DNA of 64,000 nt from an uncultured Pelagibacteraceae bacterium (GCA_902560805.1 CACENW010000001.1:292198-356197); one strand, 5' to 3'. Positions 29,310-38,746 are shown, numbered from the stretch's first letter. Notes: generated by a model not told the origin, from the letters alone. Made by a program: numbers and translations.

Positions 29310-30332
29310 TTAGCGCTCTTTATATACAATCACTGTTTTATTAATTTTTTTTATAACACAATTTCCAAGTGTAGTTTTAAAAGTAATCTTATTTTCTAGA
29401 TTTTCTAAAATATTGACAATTTTTTTACCCCTAGTTGGAAAGTATTTTTTTCCGACTAACTGTAAAATCTGTGAAAATGACCTGAACAAAACTTCTTGAG
29501 GAAAATTAAAAAATTCTTCGTTCAAAACAATTTTATTCTCATAAATAATCGAATTTTCTCTCAAGTTTTTTTCACAAAAGAACTGGATTGATTTGTCAAC
29601 ACTTTTTAATTTCTGAATTGATAATTTAAATTTATTTTTATCTAAACCTTCTTTCTCAAGATTTTTAATTAAATTCCTTATTCTTACTCTTGTGAAAATT
29701 TCATTTTCATTTGATGGGTCCTCTACATATTTATTAAACACTTTTTTAGAAATGTAGATTAAATCTTTTTTTTCAATTTTAATTAAAGGTCTTAAAATAT
29801 TTACTTTCTTAATCAAAGTTTTTTTGTCTAAAGATACGATGCCTTTTAAACCACTACCCCTTAAAAGCCTTATAAAAAAATTTTCATAAACATCATCTTC
29901 ATGATGACCAAATAAAATATGGTTAATTTTGTGCTTTTTTGATTGATTTATCAAAATATTATATCTTTTTTTTCTTGCAAGAGATTGGATATTACTTTTA
30001 GGTTTTTTCCCATTCCATCTTAAAATATCTAAATCAATAGAAAAATCTTTTAAAAGGTTTTTTACAAATAAAGCTTCCACAGACGAATTGGTTCTCAATT
30101 TATGATCAACTAGAAAATATTTAACTTTCAAAGATTTTTTAATTGAATAAATTTTTGAGAAAAAAGCTAAAGCAAGGCTATCAGCGCCTCCTGATACAGC
30201 AACAGTAAAATTAGTATTTAAATTTAAATTTTTTTCAAATTTATTATAGATTTTATAAATTCTTTTATCTTTTAACTTACCAAAAAGGTGTTTATGAATC
30301 TTGCTTGACGCATTCAAATTTTTTAGACTCAT
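29310..30332 (-). CDS. tilS: tRNA(Ile)-lysidine synthase
   Basis: Converts the wobble C of tRNA-Ile(CAU) to lysidine so that AUA codons are read, which matters in a genome as AT-rich as this. The N-type ATP-pyrophosphatase P-loop AVSGGADSLALAFF is near residues 43-56. FLVDHKLR, FGHHEDDVYENFFIRLLRGSGLKG and the RIRNLI segment follow. At 340 residues it is a short TilS with a reduced C-terminal domain. The start at 30332 overlaps cpoB by 41 bases; the P-loop position suits this start, but a shorter start is possible. Confidence 0.92.
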   Translation of the reverse strand: MSLKNLNASSKIHKHLFGKLKDKRIYKIYNKFEKNLNLNTNFTVAVSGGADSLALAFFSKIYSIKKSLKVKYFLVDHKLRTNSSVEALFVKNLLKDFSIDLDILRWNGKKPKSNIQSLARKKRYNILINQSKKHKINHILFGHHEDDVYENFFIRLLRGSGLKGIVSLDKKTLIKKVNILRPLIKIEKKDLIYISKKVFNKYVEDPSNENEIFTRVRIRNLIKNLEKEGLDKNKFKLSIQKLKSVDKSIQFFCEKNLRENSIIYENKIVLNEEFFNFPQEVLFRSFSQILQLVGKKYFPTRGKKIVNILENLENKITFKTTLGNCVIKKINKTVIVYKER

Positions 30333-31296
30333 ATTTTGCTTTTTGTATTACAGACTGATTTGCATTTGGATATTGTAACTCTACACCATTAATCATTTTG
30401 CAACCCTGATCTTTTTCACCAATTTGTACCATTGAAACTCCAAGTTTTAATAAATTTATTGGAGCTTTCTTACCTTTTGGATATTTTTGATATCCTTCAA
30501 GATAAGCTGAAGCTGCATCAGTATAAAGTTGTCTTATTCTAAAAGTTTCAGCATACCAATATTGAGCGCTACCCGCCAATTCGTCTTCAGGGTTTGATAA
30601 GACAAATTCTCTAAAAGCTCTTTCAGCTGTACTGTAATCTCCAACTTTTAAAAAGCTAGTTGCAAATTCATATTGTTCTTTTGGAGTTAAATCTATTGGT
30701 AAAATTTTATCTTCTACTTGAAAAGTTTCTTCTACAATGGAAGCTGTTGTATCAACCGATTGAATTTGTTGGTTCTTCTCTGAAGTTTCCATGTCTTTAT
30801 AAGAAATTGTGCCTAAATCTTGTGGCTGTGAGCTTCCAGGAAGTATTTGCTTTTCAATTTTAGGTGCAGAACTTAATTGTTGATTACTATCGATTACATT
30901 AACAGAACTTAAATCATTTTCTATATCTTGAAACCTTATCTGATTATCAGACTGTAGCTTGGATACTCTATTTGAAAGTTTATCAAGCTTAAAATTAATT
31001 TCCTCAAACTTATTTGTAAGTTCTCTAAACTGCCCTTCTACCTCTGATAACTTTAACAAATGTCTAGTCAAGACATCCTCAGAATTATTATCAAGATTCG
31101 ATACTGATTGATTGTTTGTATTACTTTCAATTTCAATTGAACCTGAGTAAACAGCTCTTTCAAGAGTTTTTAGGTCTTTTTTAATTAAATCTAAGATTTC
31201 ATAAATATTGTGATTATCTGAGTAAGCATTTCCTGAAAAAAGAAAATTTAACATTAATATTAAACTAAATAAAATTGACCTGAAGATTGATCTCAT
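30292..31296 (-). CDS. cpoB: Periplasmic CpoB/YbgF-like TPR protein of the Tol-Pal system
   Basis: Coordinates the Tol-Pal machine with peptidoglycan synthesis at the septum. The 334-residue protein begins with a signal peptide (RSIFRSILFSLILMLNFLFSGNAYS) ending near residue 26. A coiled-coil region at about 80-125 (LSEVEGQFRELTNKFEEI, LDKLSNRVSKLQSDN) is followed by a polar linker. C-terminal TPR repeats start at TPKEQYEFATSFLKVGDYSTAERAF near 210. It is downstream of pal but separated from it by a strong terminator, so it probably has its own promoter and leads the tilS-ftsH-folP-glmM-thiD-purA chain. Confidence 0.9.
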   Translation of the reverse strand: MRSIFRSILFSLILMLNFLFSGNAYSDNHNIYEILDLIKKDLKTLERAVYSGSIEIESNTNNQSVSNLDNNSEDVLTRHLLKLSEVEGQFRELTNKFEEINFKLDKLSNRVSKLQSDNQIRFQDIENDLSSVNVIDSNQQLSSAPKIEKQILPGSSQPQDLGTISYKDMETSEKNQQIQSVDTTASIVEETFQVEDKILPIDLTPKEQYEFATSFLKVGDYSTAERAFREFVLSNPEDELAGSAQYWYAETFRIRQLYTDAASAYLEGYQKYPKGKKAPINLLKLGVSMVQIGEKDQGCKMINGVELQYPNANQSVIQKAKYESKKFECVKQDS

Positions 31297-31325
31297 TAGT
31301 TTTTTATATGATTATATAAAGGCAA

Positions 31326-31367
31326 AAAAAAGACCCTAAAAATCCAAAAACTTTTAGGGTCTTTTTT
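31326..31367 (-). terminator. Intrinsic terminator after pal
   Basis: A perfect 16-bp inverted repeat (31326-31341 with 31352-31367) encloses a 10-base loop. The centre is GACCCTAAAA/TTTTAGGGTC with A/T flanks that give a U-run on either strand. It starts 11 bases after the pal stop, so it should end the tol-pal transcript; cpoB beyond it would then need its own promoter. Confidence 0.85.
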
Positions 31368-31377
31368 AAAAAATTCT

Positions 31378-31941
31378 TTAGTTTGCTTTAACAGTTACTG
31401 ATCTTCTATTTTTCGACCAAGCTAAAGGATTTGAACCTGAGTCAACTGGTCTCTCTTTACCATAGCTGATTACTGTAATTCTGTCAGATGAAACGCCATA
31501 GGTCATTAAATAATCCTTAGCAGCATTAGCTCTTCTTTCACCTAGTGCTAAGTTATATTCTCGTGTTCCCCTTTCGTCTGCGTGACCTTCTAAGACTACA
31601 GTAATGTTAGAATTTGCTCTTAACCAAGCAGCTTGGGCTCTTAAAGTTTCTCTCGAAGCTGTTGTTAATATAGATTCGTTTGTTGCAAAGAATACTCTGT
31701 CTGCAACACCATCAGCTAAATATTTTACAGTATCAGTTCCAATGTAAACATCACCTTGCATTTGGCCTGCAATTTTTTCAATTTTAGTTACTTCTTCTTT
31801 TTCTTTTTTTGTTTCCTCTTTTTTTGTTTCTTCTTTTTTCGGTGCCTCTACAGCTACCTCTTTTTTAGTTGCACACGCTGTTAAAATTATTCCAGCAGAA
31901 ATAACTAGTAACGCATTTTTTAAAATTTTGTTTAATCTCAT
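31378..31941 (-). CDS. pal: Peptidoglycan-associated outer-membrane lipoprotein Pal
   Basis: Lipoprotein tethering the outer membrane to peptidoglycan and working with TolB. From the ATG at 31941 (MRLNKILKNALLVISAG) a lipoprotein signal ends in the lipobox LTAC. An acidic/basic linker rich in KKEETKKE follows, then the OmpA-like domain with FATNESILT, VVLEGHADERGTREYNLALGERRANAAKDYL (noted in part) and SYGKERP. This start is chosen over an in-frame ATG at 31983 because an AGGAGC ribosome-binding site precedes it and it gives a proper lipoprotein signal. The protein has 187 residues. It is the last gene before the terminator. Confidence 0.95.
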   Translation of the reverse strand: MRLNKILKNALLVISAGIILTACATKKEVAVEAPKKEETKKEETKKEKEEVTKIEKIAGQMQGDVYIGTDTVKYLADGVADRVFFATNESILTTASRETLRAQAAWLRANSNITVVLEGHADERGTREYNLALGERRANAAKDYLMTYGVSSDRITVISYGKERPVDSGSNPLAWSKNRRSVTVKAN

Positions 31942-32047
31942 TAATTTGCTCCTTGCTGCTTTTTCAAATACTATCTTTTTCACAACTAATTAGATGTTTC
32001 AACCAAAAAAATCAAGAAATTTCATCTAATTCAAGGATAAATTGATA

Positions 32048-33388
32048 TTAATTACTTAATAAAGACGACCAAGATGGGTCAGATGCGTCTGTCTCAGTTT
32101 TGATCAACCTTTCATTATAACCAGTTAAATCAATAGACCACAATTTAGCAGAAAAACCCTCGCCTTTAGAATTGGTTTTTGTTTCTCTATAAAATATTAA
32201 AACTCTTCCATTAGGTGACCAAGATGGAGCCTCTTGATAATAGTTTTCTGTTAATAATCTTTCACCAGTTCCATCTGTTCGCATCACTCCAATATAAAAC
32301 TTTCCTTTATGTAATTTCGTAAATGCAATTAAATCACCTCTAGGAGACCAAACTGGTGTTCCATACAAACCATTCCCAAATGAAATTCTTTTTACATCGC
32401 TACCATCGTTTTTCATTACATAAATTTGCTGGTAACCACTTCTATCAGAATTAAAAGTTATATATTTTCCATCTGGCGAATATGAAGGTGATGTGTCAAT
32501 TGAAGGATGATTTGTTATTCTTTCAACTAAACGGGTTTCTAAATTCATTGTATAAATATCTGACTTACCATCTTTTGCGAAACTCATGATTATTTTTTTT
32601 CCATCAGGTGAAAATCTAGGAGCAAACGTCATTCCAGGAAAATCTCCAACAACTTCTTGAGTTCCTGTTTCAATATCTAAAAGATAAACTCGTGGCATAT
32701 TTTTAAAATAAGATAAATAAGTAACCATTTGACTTGCAGGGTTAAAACGTGGGGTGAGCACAAGTTCATTTCCTAAAGTTAGAAATTTATTATTAGCACC
32801 ATCTTGATCCATAATTGCTAATTTTTTTATTCTTTGTGTTTTTGGTCCTTCCTCAGCTACATAAATTATTCTAGTATCGAAATATCCTTTTTCTCCTGTT
32901 AACCTTTCATAAACTTTGTCTGATATAATATGTCCAACTCTTCTCCAATTAGTTGGCACAGTTGTAAATGCCAAAGCCATCATTTCCTTTCCAGCAAGCA
33001 CATCCCAAAGTCTAAACTCAACTCTTAATTTATCTTTAATATAATTTACTTTACCCGTAATTAGAGCTTGAGCTTTTATTAAATTCCAATCCTCAAATCT
33101 TGGTTTTAAATTTGCTATATCTGGAGCTTGTAAAAATGCTTTTTTATCCAAAGGATTAAATAAACCTGAAGTTCTCAAATTGTTTTCAACAATTAGTGAA
33201 ATTTCAGACCCGATGTTTTCTTTATCTAAGATCTGTTCAAAATTCTTCCTAGATGTTTCATCTATTGATAATGGTGAGACAGCAAGTGGCAGAGGGTTTA
33301 AGTTTCCCCTTGTGATATCAACTTCAATTAAAGCTAAAGCTTTAATTGGAACAAAAATAAAGATAAGAATTATAAATTTTTTAATCAT
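32048..33388 (-). CDS. tolB: Periplasmic beta-propeller protein TolB
   Basis: Periplasmic Tol-Pal component that binds Pal. A signal peptide covers about residues 1-19 ([17 protein letters not shown]). The N-terminal alpha/beta domain has LPLAVSPL and [10 protein letters not shown]. The six-bladed propeller shows repeated [53 protein letters not shown] and [15 protein letters not shown] units. At 446 residues it is normal. It is between tolA and pal in the standard order. Confidence 0.97.
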   Translation of the reverse strand: MIKKFIILIFIFVPIKALALIEVDITRGNLNPLPLAVSPLSIDETSRKNFEQILDKENIGSEISLIVENNLRTSGLFNPLDKKAFLQAPDIANLKPRFEDWNLIKAQALITGKVNYIKDKLRVEFRLWDVLAGKEMMALAFTTVPTNWRRVGHIISDKVYERLTGEKGYFDTRIIYVAEEGPKTQRIKKLAIMDQDGANNKFLTLGNELVLTPRFNPASQMVTYLSYFKNMPRVYLLDIETGTQEVVGDFPGMTFAPRFSPDGKKIIMSFAKDGKSDIYTMNLETRLVERITNHPSIDTSPSYSPDGKYITFNSDRSGYQQIYVMKNDGSDVKRISFGNGLYGTPVWSPRGDLIAFTKLHKGKFYIGVMRTDGTGERLLTENYYQEAPSWSPNGRVLIFYRETKTNSKGEGFSAKLWSIDLTGYNERLIKTETDASDPSWSSLLSN

Positions 33389-33400
33389 TAATTTTTTATA

Positions 33401-34264
33401 CTAACCTCCTAACATCTCTCTTGCATCAAAATTTAGTTGTAACTCTTTCCACCTCTCATATCCAGAAGCTGGAACTCTTAAAGGTTGACACAATCTTACT
33501 GCTCTTAAGGCGCTTTCTGCTAAGACTTTATAGAAACCTTGCCCAGGTTTATTCATTCTAGCATGATCTAAAATCTCAGTTTTGGTGACTGAGCCATCTG
33601 GTTTAAGTTTTAATTTTATTCTAACTAGTAAATTTTCATCATATGGCAAACCTAAAGGGATGCTCCAACAACCAAATATTTGGGCTTTTAAAGCATCTTC
33701 CTCACTTAAAGTAAGTTTAGAATTTTCAATATTTCTTACTTGATCTTGAGTAACATCATTATTTGTTTTTACTATTTCTGCTGTTTCTTCTTTTGATTTA
33801 TCTATCAATGCAGCAATATTATTTGGATCAAATAAATCTTTTTTTTCAAACTCAGATACTTGCTTTACCTCATTGTCAACTTTTTCTGGATTTTGTTTTT
33901 TTTCCTCTTTTGTCTTTATTTTCTTAATTTCTTTTTCTGGCAAAGGCACTGCTTCGGGATTTTGTTTTTCTATCATTTTATTTTTTTTTTCTGAAACAAC
34001 GGTCTTAGTTTTGGTTTTTTTTACCTTTTTTGGTGGAGCTTGTTCGGAAACAAGTTTTTTTTCTTTTTCTTTTACTTTTTCAATAATTTTTTTTGCTTTA
34101 GGTGCAAAAGGAATATTAGTTTCCTCGGTTATTTGAATCAATTCAACTGAGACTATTGGGGGAAGATCTATTGGTTTTTTAGAGAGAAAAGGTAAACTTA
34201 AAGCTGTCAGAAGGACGAAAGATATGTGTATTGCAGAAGATAAAACTATACTACTACTCTTCAC
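33401..34264 (-). CDS. tolA: TolA, envelope-spanning Tol protein
   Basis: Transduces proton-motive force from TolQR to the outer membrane. One N-terminal membrane helix (SSAIHISFVLLTALSLPFL, about residues 8-26) is followed by a long lysine- and glutamate-rich helical linker to about residue 190. The C-terminal domain of TolA/TonB type has AQIFGCWSIPLGLPYDENLLV and GFYKVLAESALRAVRLCQPL. At 287 residues it is short but complete. The linker is highly biased in composition, so its alignment with homologues would be poor outside the ends. Confidence 0.92.
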   Translation of the reverse strand: MKSSSIVLSSAIHISFVLLTALSLPFLSKKPIDLPPIVSVELIQITEETNIPFAPKAKKIIEKVKEKEKKLVSEQAPPKKVKKTKTKTVVSEKKNKMIEKQNPEAVPLPEKEIKKIKTKEEKKQNPEKVDNEVKQVSEFEKKDLFDPNNIAALIDKSKEETAEIVKTNNDVTQDQVRNIENSKLTLSEEDALKAQIFGCWSIPLGLPYDENLLVRIKLKLKPDGSVTKTEILDHARMNKPGQGFYKVLAESALRAVRLCQPLRVPASGYERWKELQLNFDAREMLGG

Positions 34265-34269
34265 CAGAA

Positions 34270-34686
34270 CTACCTTTGTTTAAGAGGCTCAGAGATTAGT
34301 GCAACCTTTGTAAAACCCGATCCAGATAATAAACCCATTATCTCTAAAACTCTTCCATAGTTTATAGTTTTATCTCCTCTTACATAAATTCTTGTATCAG
34401 TTCTATTTTTTGAAACAGCTAAAACTTTAGCGATTATATTGTCATACTCAACTTTTGACTCTTGGATAAAAATTTCACCTTTCGAATTGATAGATAGTGT
34501 TAAAGGTTCAGTTTCCTCAGGCAAAGAATCTGCTGAACTTTCAGGCAGATCAACTTGAACACCAACAGTTAAAAGGGGTGCTGTGACCATAAATATAATT
34601 AATAATACTAACATCACATCTACAAAAGGAGTAACGTTAATCTCACTCATTGGTTCCTTTGATGACCGATTTAATTTAAAAGCCAT
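34270..34686 (-). CDS. tolR: TolR, proton channel subunit
   Basis: ExbD/TolR-family protein with one membrane helix (VDVMLVLLIIFMVTAPLL) that carries the conserved proton-pathway aspartate in FVDVML near residue 23. SEINVTPFVDV before the helix is diagnostic. The periplasmic domain has VDLPES and IYVRGDKTINYGRVLEIM. At 138 residues it is normal. It lies 1 base from tolQ and 5 bases from tolA. Confidence 0.96.
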   Translation of the reverse strand: MAFKLNRSSKEPMSEINVTPFVDVMLVLLIIFMVTAPLLTVGVQVDLPESSADSLPEETEPLTLSINSKGEIFIQESKVEYDNIIAKVLAVSKNRTDTRIYVRGDKTINYGRVLEIMGLLSGSGFTKVALISEPLKQR

Positions 34687-34687
34687 T

Positions 34688-35368
34688 TTAAATTATTGTT
34701 AAAAATCTTTTTGAAAAATTTTCTAATTTTTCTGAATATTTTTTTGCGTCTGTATTAAATTTATTGTAAGCAACTACAGCAGGTATTGCTGCTAACAGTC
34801 CTAATGCAGTTGCAAATAATGCTTCGGCTATACCAGGTGCAACTATTGCAAGACTAGTATTTCTTGAGATTGCAATTGACTGAAAAGAATTCATAATACC
34901 CCAAACTGTTCCGAACAATCCAATAAATGGTGCAGTTGAGCCAACAGTTGCTAAAAATGTAAATCCCTTTTCAATCTTTGACATTTCTTTTTCTATTCCT
35001 CCCTCAAGGAAGGCCGACATTCTCTCACTCAAATTTGTTTTAGATTTTTTCTTTAGTAAGTTTTCCATGGCATTTTGGAATACCAGAGACATTGGATCTT
35101 CTAAATTACTTGGTAAACCATTATAAAAATTTTCAGCAGATTTAGAGTTCCAAAATTTTTCCTCGAATTCCTCAGAAGATTTGTTTATTTTTTTAAAAAG
35201 TCTATATTTTTCTATAATTACTGCCCATGAATAAACTGAACAAAGTATAAGACTAATCATTACTAATTTAACAATTATATCTGCTTTTAAAAATAGACTG
35301 AAAAGTGAAAAATCTGTATTTGTACCAAGGTCAATTGCTTTTGCGGCTATATCTGCTTCCATAATCAC
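34688..35368 (-). CDS. tolQ: TolQ, proton channel subunit
   Basis: ExbB/TolQ-family inner-membrane protein with three helices that forms the stator with TolR. It shows LVMISLILCSVYSWAVIIEK (helix 1), FLATVGSTAPFIGLFGTVWGIMNSF (helix 2, described in part) and PGIAEALFATALGLLAAIPAVVAYN (helix 3). At 226 residues it is normal. The start may be the ATG at 35368 or the ATG two codons later. It is the first gene of tolQRAB-pal. No strong promoter was seen in the 47 bases after ruvC. Confidence 0.96.
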   Translation of the reverse strand: MIMEADIAAKAIDLGTNTDFSLFSLFLKADIIVKLVMISLILCSVYSWAVIIEKYRLFKKINKSSEEFEEKFWNSKSAENFYNGLPSNLEDPMSLVFQNAMENLLKKKSKTNLSERMSAFLEGGIEKEMSKIEKGFTFLATVGSTAPFIGLFGTVWGIMNSFQSIAISRNTSLAIVAPGIAEALFATALGLLAAIPAVVAYNKFNTDAKKYSEKLENFSKRFLTII

Positions 35369-35415
35369 TCATCACACTTAATTGTGTCATGAATTTGACT
35401 ATGTAAATTTAAAGA

Positions 35416-35910
35416 TTACTCATTTTTATATGTTTCATGAAAATAACTGGCTATAAGAATTGCATCAGCTTTATTTGAGTCTTTTTTTTTTGATAAATTT
35501 GACGAAAAATAAGGAAATATCTCAATAGCTTTTGTTCTGCTAGCATCTTTTTCGGAATTAATTAAATTAAAATATTTTTTCCACTTTGCTGGTCTGACAA
35601 AATAAATTGGTAACTGCATTGCGCTACAAATACCTTTTAAAATTCCAAAAGATTGACCAAAATTAAACATACTAGTTACCCCCTGGCCTGGCATAGCTGA
35701 AACTTGCTCTATAACAACTTTAATATTTTTTTTTTCATATGTTTTTATTCTAAAAGAAATTTCATTATATATTTGAGATCCATTAACTTGTTTTTTATTT
35801 TTTTTGCCTTCGGTCATTGTTGGCATCTCAAGCACATCTTGAATTATTCCATCTTCTAAAAAACATATGGATCCTGATATTCCTGGATCAATTCCGATTA
35901 TTAACATCAA
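35416..35910 (-). CDS. ruvC: Holliday junction resolvase RuvC
   Basis: Endonuclease that cuts Holliday junctions. The 164-residue protein starts with LIIGIDPGISGSICF (first catalytic aspartate), has VVIEQVSAMPGQGVTSMFNFGQSFGIL with the catalytic glutamate and the junction-binding loop, and ends with a KADAILIASY block carrying a further acidic residue. It overlaps yebC by 4 bases. RuvAB are not in this window. Confidence 0.93.
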   Translation of the reverse strand: MMLIIGIDPGISGSICFLEDGIIQDVLEMPTMTEGKKNKKQVNGSQIYNEISFRIKTYEKKNIKVVIEQVSAMPGQGVTSMFNFGQSFGILKGICSAMQLPIYFVRPAKWKKYFNLINSEKDASRTKAIEIFPYFSSNLSKKKDSNKADAILIASYFHETYKNE

Positions 35911-36632
35911 ATAATTCCTAAATTTACATTTGAAAAAACGTTCTGAACATCATCGTCATCTTCTAGATTTTCTAAAAACTCAATCACACTGTCTTTTTCA
36001 TCATTTTGAATATCAACACTGTTAATTGGCACCCACTCAATCTCAGTGGAAATAAAATTTACAATTATATTTTCTAAATTTTTTTTAACATTGTATATTT
36101 CATTTGAAACACATTGAACTTCATGAAATTCCTCGTGAGAAATACATTCCTCTGCACCAGCTTCAATAGCCAATTCAAAAATTTTGTCTTCTGATACTTC
36201 ATTTTTATCAATCTTTATAATCCCGAGTTGTTTAAAGTTATGAGATGCTGATCCTTGCGTACCTAGACTTCCACCAGATTTTTGAAAAATGGTTCTAATA
36301 TTGGAAGCTGTTCTATTTTTATTATCAGTTAAAGTTTCAACAATTACTGCAATTTTATTTGGTCCAAATCCTTCATATCTTAAATTTTCAAAATTTTCAC
36401 CAGATGCTGCAGAAGATTTATCTATTGCTCTTTCAATATTATCTTTTGGCATATTTGCTGATCTAGCAGCCTGTATTGCTGATCTTAATCTTGGATTCAT
36501 TGCAGGATCTTTATCTCCAAGCTTTGCAGCTACCGTAATTTCTTTAGACAACTTTGAGAAAATTTTTGAACGCTGCTTATCAGCTTTTCCTTTTTTATGT
36601 TTAATACCTGCCCAATGGGAATGACCTGCCAT
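35907..36632 (-). CDS. yebC: YebC/TACO1-family protein
   Basis: A 241-residue YebC/PmpR-family protein, reported in different bacteria as a transcription regulator or a translation factor relieving polyproline stalls. It opens with MAGHSHWAGIKHKKGKADKQR and has the ANMPKDNIERAI and YEGFGPNKIAVIVE blocks, then FKQLGII and AGAEEC. It overlaps ruvC, as in many alphaproteobacteria. If it acts in translation it would complement EF-P at 44.5 kb; that is inference. Confidence 0.95.
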   Translation of the reverse strand: MAGHSHWAGIKHKKGKADKQRSKIFSKLSKEITVAAKLGDKDPAMNPRLRSAIQAARSANMPKDNIERAIDKSSAASGENFENLRYEGFGPNKIAVIVETLTDNKNRTASNIRTIFQKSGGSLGTQGSASHNFKQLGIIKIDKNEVSEDKIFELAIEAGAEECISHEEFHEVQCVSNEIYNVKKNLENIIVNFISTEIEWVPINSVDIQNDEKDSVIEFLENLEDDDDVQNVFSNVNLGII

Positions 36633-36638
36633 ATATAA

Positions 36639-37442
36639 TTAAATATTTTTTAGTTTATCTCCAAATATATAACTATTAATATTTTTAGCTAAACCAGTAT
36701 TTATATCACAATCAACAATAACACCAGACAAAGTCCCTTCTCCAACTGCAGGAAAATGTTTAACCGAGTCTTTTTTTAGAAATCTATTTAATGAATTTTC
36801 TTTATCCATCCCAATTACAGAATCGTAATCCCCACACATGCCAGCATCAGTTTGGTATCCAGTGCCATTATTTAGGATTCTTGCATCATTAGTTGGTATA
36901 TGTGTGTGTGTTCCAACAACTAACGTAGCGTGACCATCGAAAAAATGACCTATAGCATTTTTCTCACTAGTAATTTCACCATGAAAATCAATGACTAATA
37001 AATCGTAATCATCTTTTAAATTGTATTCACTTAAAAATTTTTTTGAAGTTTCAAAAACATCTTCACACTTTTTCATAAAAACATTACCCATAAGGTTAAG
37101 TACACCAACTCTTATATTTTTATCAGTTTTGAAAATTTGAAAACCTCGACCAGGTGCAGGTTCAAAAAGATTTTTAGGACGTAACAATCTCTCTTCTTTT
37201 TCTATATACTTCATGATTTCTTTTTGATCCCAAACATGATTACCAGTTGTGATTACGTTAACTCCACAGTTATAAAAATCTTTGCAAATATCTTCTGTCA
37301 AACCAACACCTTGAGCTGCAGCATTTTCACCATTAACGATAACAAAATCTATTTTTTTTGATTTAATTTCACTAAGTAAGCTGCTCGTAAGTTTAGAGCA
37401 CCCCGAAATACCAACAACATCACCTAAAAATAAAATTCTCAA
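36639..37442 (-). CDS. YmdB-type metallophosphoesterase (TIGR00282 family)
   Basis: A 267-residue calcineurin-like phosphoesterase of the YmdB group; some members cleave 2',3'-cyclic nucleotides. Visible metal ligands are in ILFLGDVVGISG, IVNGENAAAQGVGLT, TGNHVWDQKEIM, DFHGEITSEKNA and VVGTHTHIPTNDARIL, and TDAGMCGDYDSVIGMD is a family hallmark. It overlaps the 5-FCL gene by 4 bases and lies 6 bases before yebC. The physiological substrate is unknown. Confidence 0.9.
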   Translation of the reverse strand: MRILFLGDVVGISGCSKLTSSLLSEIKSKKIDFVIVNGENAAAQGVGLTEDICKDFYNCGVNVITTGNHVWDQKEIMKYIEKEERLLRPKNLFEPAPGRGFQIFKTDKNIRVGVLNLMGNVFMKKCEDVFETSKKFLSEYNLKDDYDLLVIDFHGEITSEKNAIGHFFDGHATLVVGTHTHIPTNDARILNNGTGYQTDAGMCGDYDSVIGMDKENSLNRFLKKDSVKHFPAVGEGTLSGVIVDCDINTGLAKNINSYIFGDKLKNI

Positions 37443-37984
37443 AATATTAAACCTCTCTCAGTGATTACTAAATCAAGCTTCTTATCATAATTATTAACCG
37501 GTAGCTCTTTTAATTCTTGGAAAGAAAAAGCAAATCCTACTTTAAAGATCTTTTTTTTAATTTCAATTTTTTCAATATAACGATCATAAAAACCACCACC
37601 ATAGCCCAATCGATTTAATTGCTTATCAAAAGCTAATAGTGGAACTAGTAATATATCTGGATAAACTTTCTTTTGAGATAATGGTTCAATAATCCCATAT
37701 TTGTTTATCTTTAATGGATTATTTTTGGACCATTCATAAAAGTCCATTTGGTTATTATTCCCAATAATCGGTAATGAGATAATTTTTTTATTTTTACTAA
37801 ATAAATTTAAAACTTCTAAATCATCTATCTCGTGATTACATGGATAATATCCACCAACAATTCTTGTTTTAAGCTTATTATCCTTTAGAAATTTAATCAA
37901 TTTTAAAGAATTGATTTTGAAATTTTCTTTAAAATTTTTTTTTCTAAATGATGTTATCTTTCTTCTTAATTTAGATTTACTCAC
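37439..37984 (-). CDS. 5-formyltetrahydrofolate cyclo-ligase
   Basis: Converts 5-formyl-THF to 5,10-methenyl-THF, recycling a folate storage form. From the GTG at 37984 the protein (about 181 residues) begins SKSKLRRKITSFRKKNF, the usual N-terminal helix of the family. It has GGYYPCNHEIDDLEVL, then PDILLVPLLAFDKQLNRLGYGGGFYDRYI. The frame is open to an ATG at 38056, but that would overlap zapA by 68 bases and add a non-family tail, so the GTG 4 bases after the zapA stop is preferred. The neighbouring order with zapA is common in proteobacteria. Confidence 0.88.
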   Translation of the reverse strand: MSKSKLRRKITSFRKKNFKENFKINSLKLIKFLKDNKLKTRIVGGYYPCNHEIDDLEVLNLFSKNKKIISLPIIGNNNQMDFYEWSKNNPLKINKYGIIEPLSQKKVYPDILLVPLLAFDKQLNRLGYGGGFYDRYIEKIEIKKKIFKVGFAFSFQELKELPVNNYDKKLDLVITERGLIF

Positions 37985-37988
37985 AAAT

Positions 37989-38435
37989 TTATTGAGATAA
38001 ATTTTCTTGTTTTGCTTTTTCGACAAAACTTGAAATTTTCTCTGCAGCACTATCAATTAGATCTTCATATTTTTTTTGATTAGTTTCAATCTCGATTTTT
38101 AATTTGTCATGATTGAAATTTAACTCTTTTATTTCTTCGTCTTTTTTATCTTTATATTCATAAATTAGAGTTTTTAATTCTTTAAATTTATTTGATAAAT
38201 CTTTTAATTCTTGTTTCTTTTGGTCAACTTTCTTTTTTGTTTCGTAGTATTCATCCATTATTTTAACTGCTGTAATTAATAAGAGTTTATTCTCCCCTAA
38301 ATTGCCAAGATCGTTTTTTAAATGATTAAATTTTTGATTTATTTGTATTAACAATTCTTCTAGATGTTCCTCTTGTCCGTCATCACAAGACAATAAAAAC
38401 TCTTTATTATTAAACTTAATACTTACATTTGCCAT
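37989..38435 (-). CDS. zapA: Cell division protein ZapA
   Basis: Cytoplasmic FtsZ-ring crosslinker. The N-terminal half (MANVSIKFNNKEFLLSCDDGQEEHLEELL, noted in part) is the ZapA globular domain and VKIMDEYYETKKKVDQ leads into a coiled coil. At 148 residues it is longer than E. coli ZapA because the C-terminal coiled coil is extended to about residue 135. It overlaps the upstream coiled-coil gene by 13 bases and precedes the 5-FCL gene by 4. Confidence 0.85.
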   Translation of the reverse strand: MANVSIKFNNKEFLLSCDDGQEEHLEELLIQINQKFNHLKNDLGNLGENKLLLITAVKIMDEYYETKKKVDQKKQELKDLSNKFKELKTLIYEYKDKKDEEIKELNFNHDKLKIEIETNQKKYEDLIDSAAEKISSFVEKAKQENLSQ

Positions 38436-38746
38436 TTGTCTATTTCTTCTAATAAAGTATCTGTTTCTTGATTTAATTCATCGATTTTCTCAGAAAACTC
38501 CATTTGTTTTCTTTCTTCAACCTTTTCTTTACTTCTAAACTCATCTAATTTTTTTGATAAAATTTCATTTTGATCTGATAGCTCTTTATATTTTATTTCT
38601 AACTCTTTTTTTTCAATCTCTAATTGATTTTTTTGCAAGTTAAGATTTTCAATATTATTTCTCAAATCTGGATTGGTTAGATCTAAATTTTTTAATTCCT
38701 CTAAAGCTAGATTAAGTTTTTTTTCTTTTTCGTTTATAGAATTCAT
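38423..38746 (-). CDS. Small coiled-coil protein upstream of zapA (DUF4164-like)
   Basis: A 107-residue protein that is almost entirely a charged coiled coil (for example IENLNLQKNQLEIEKKELEI and ELNQETDTLLEEIDKWQ). Position directly before zapA and divergent from tkt matches the place of DUF4164 proteins in alphaproteobacteria, but coiled-coil composition makes homology hard to judge. A division-related role is inferred from context only. It overlaps zapA by 13 bases. Confidence 0.7.
   Translation of the reverse strand: MNSINEKEKKLNLALEELKNLDLTNPDLRNNIENLNLQKNQLEIEKKELEIKYKELSDQNEILSKKLDEFRSKEKVEERKQMEFSEKIDELNQETDTLLEEIDKWQM

Noticed and set aside
37985..37988. 6S RNA expected near zapA and 5-FCL
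   Set aside because: In many proteobacteria the 6S RNA gene lies here, but the genes are only 4 bases apart. No 6S-like structure fits.
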